Shown: one piece after another, positions 14,754-15,083 of the stretch
How positions within the stretch are numbered: position 1 is the stretch's first letter
Layout: each line of letters opens with the position of its first letter
Source: DYTH01 sp964552725
GTDB taxonomy: Bacteria; Desulfobacterota; Syntrophia; Syntrophales; UBA5619
Direction of reading: 5' to 3'
Length of the DNA stretch: 15,083 nucleotides
Assembly (NCBI GenBank): GCA_964552725.1
Contig: CAZKHU010000073.1
Location: 1 to 15,083 of the forward strand
Program-made: the position numbers and the translations under genes
Notes under the pieces: generated by a model
What the model saw: the letters and a program-made list of their open reading frames with translations, nothing else
What the model was told of the DNA's origin: nothing
The model's database searches: none

Positions 14754-15083
14754 GGATGTTATTCTGGAAACGGGCCGGTTTGCTCATCGTCGAACAAACC
14801 GGGAGTCTGTTTTAGCATGAACAAAAAGTTTTGCAAGGGGTGAACGCTTCAGATGGGGGCGCACACTCCTTGCGGTTGAGGTGGGATTGCTGAATTACGC
14901 CTGCAAGCGGCTTATTCTTGTAAACTGCTGCCGGGCGCGGCTTTCACCAGGCGCGCCGCGCCGCCGATGAGGGAAGAGACTTGCGACGCTGAGAGGGGGC
15001 ACTGTTTCGCGAAGGGCGTGAGCCGCCGGCTGGTTCACCGCTTCGTCCCCGGCTGCCGGGCGCCGGCCGGTCGCCGTTTGCCG
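14754..15083. other. 330 bases upstream of the EF-hand gene; no supported gene
   Basis: No convincing gene is seen. One minus-strand frame stays open from the right edge for about 60 codons and ends near 14895, but its product is Arg/Pro/Ala-rich and looks like a by-product of high GC. The rightmost 150 bases are very GC-rich. An inverted repeat is described separately. Confidence 0.4.
14775..14802. promoter_or_regulatory. 8-bp perfect inverted repeat upstream of the EF-hand/ATPase operon
   Basis: CCGGTTTG (14775-14782) and CAAACCGG (14795-14802) are perfect inverted copies with a 12-base spacer, 82 bases upstream of the start of the EF-hand gene. The position and symmetry suit an operator for a dimeric regulator. 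On the plus strand it is followed by TCTGTTTT, so a terminator for a rightward transcript is an alternative, though no such transcript is apparent. Confidence 0.35.

Noticed and set aside
1..15083. CRISPR array, tRNA or rRNA genes, insertion sequences, integrase
   Set aside because: No regularly spaced repeats, clover-leaf-like sequence, rRNA signature or transposase/integrase motif was seen on either strand.

Overview
The window looks like draft or metagenome-assembled chromosome: it carries a 100-base N run and is fairly GC-rich. A tungsten-type aldehyde ferredoxin oxidoreductase homologue, a PilZ-type protein and an EF-hand/Ca2+-ATPase pair suggest an anaerobic bacterium. My best guess is a syntrophic or sulfate-reducing Desulfobacterota (Syntrophales-like). 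This is inferred from gene content only; there is no rRNA or tRNA gene to confirm it.

Left flank (1-2779). A truncated PilZ-type gene runs leftward off the edge. It is divergent from a small FMN-binding split-barrel (pyridoxamine 5'-phosphate oxidase-like) gene, which is followed in the same direction by a full-length aldehyde ferredoxin oxidoreductase-family gene with all expected cluster cysteines.

Central accessory island (about 2780-9840). A 464-bp spacer holds a weak terminator and a 58-codon ORF whose first residues resemble the start of a helicase/PLD-type gene. Next come a DUF1016/YhcG PDDEXK nuclease gene, a 325-bp spacer with small unassigned ORFs, a type I DNA methyltransferase fused at its C-terminus to a specificity (TRD) region, and an EcoEI-like HsdR that starts inside the methyltransferase stop codon (ATGA overlap). 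There is no separate hsdS. The assembly gap lies in the specificity part of the fusion. The true methyltransferase frame after the gap ends at 7118, not at the in-register stop at 7090. Directly after hsdR lies a decayed ImmA/IrrE-type zinc peptidase gene: an N-terminal piece, an apparent internal deletion with an in-frame stop, an intact HELGH motif, then a one-base frameshift. Its remnant abuts the end of the next gene.

Right flank (9835-14693, minus strand). Two genes 26 bp apart form a likely operon: a conserved membrane protein of unknown function with a canonical EF-hand loop near its N-terminus, then a SERCA-like (type IIA) P-type ATPase with the cation-ligand residues expected for Ca2+. 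Together they suggest a Ca2+ export module with a Ca2+-binding partner. The last 330 bases contain an 8-bp perfect inverted repeat and no gene I can support.
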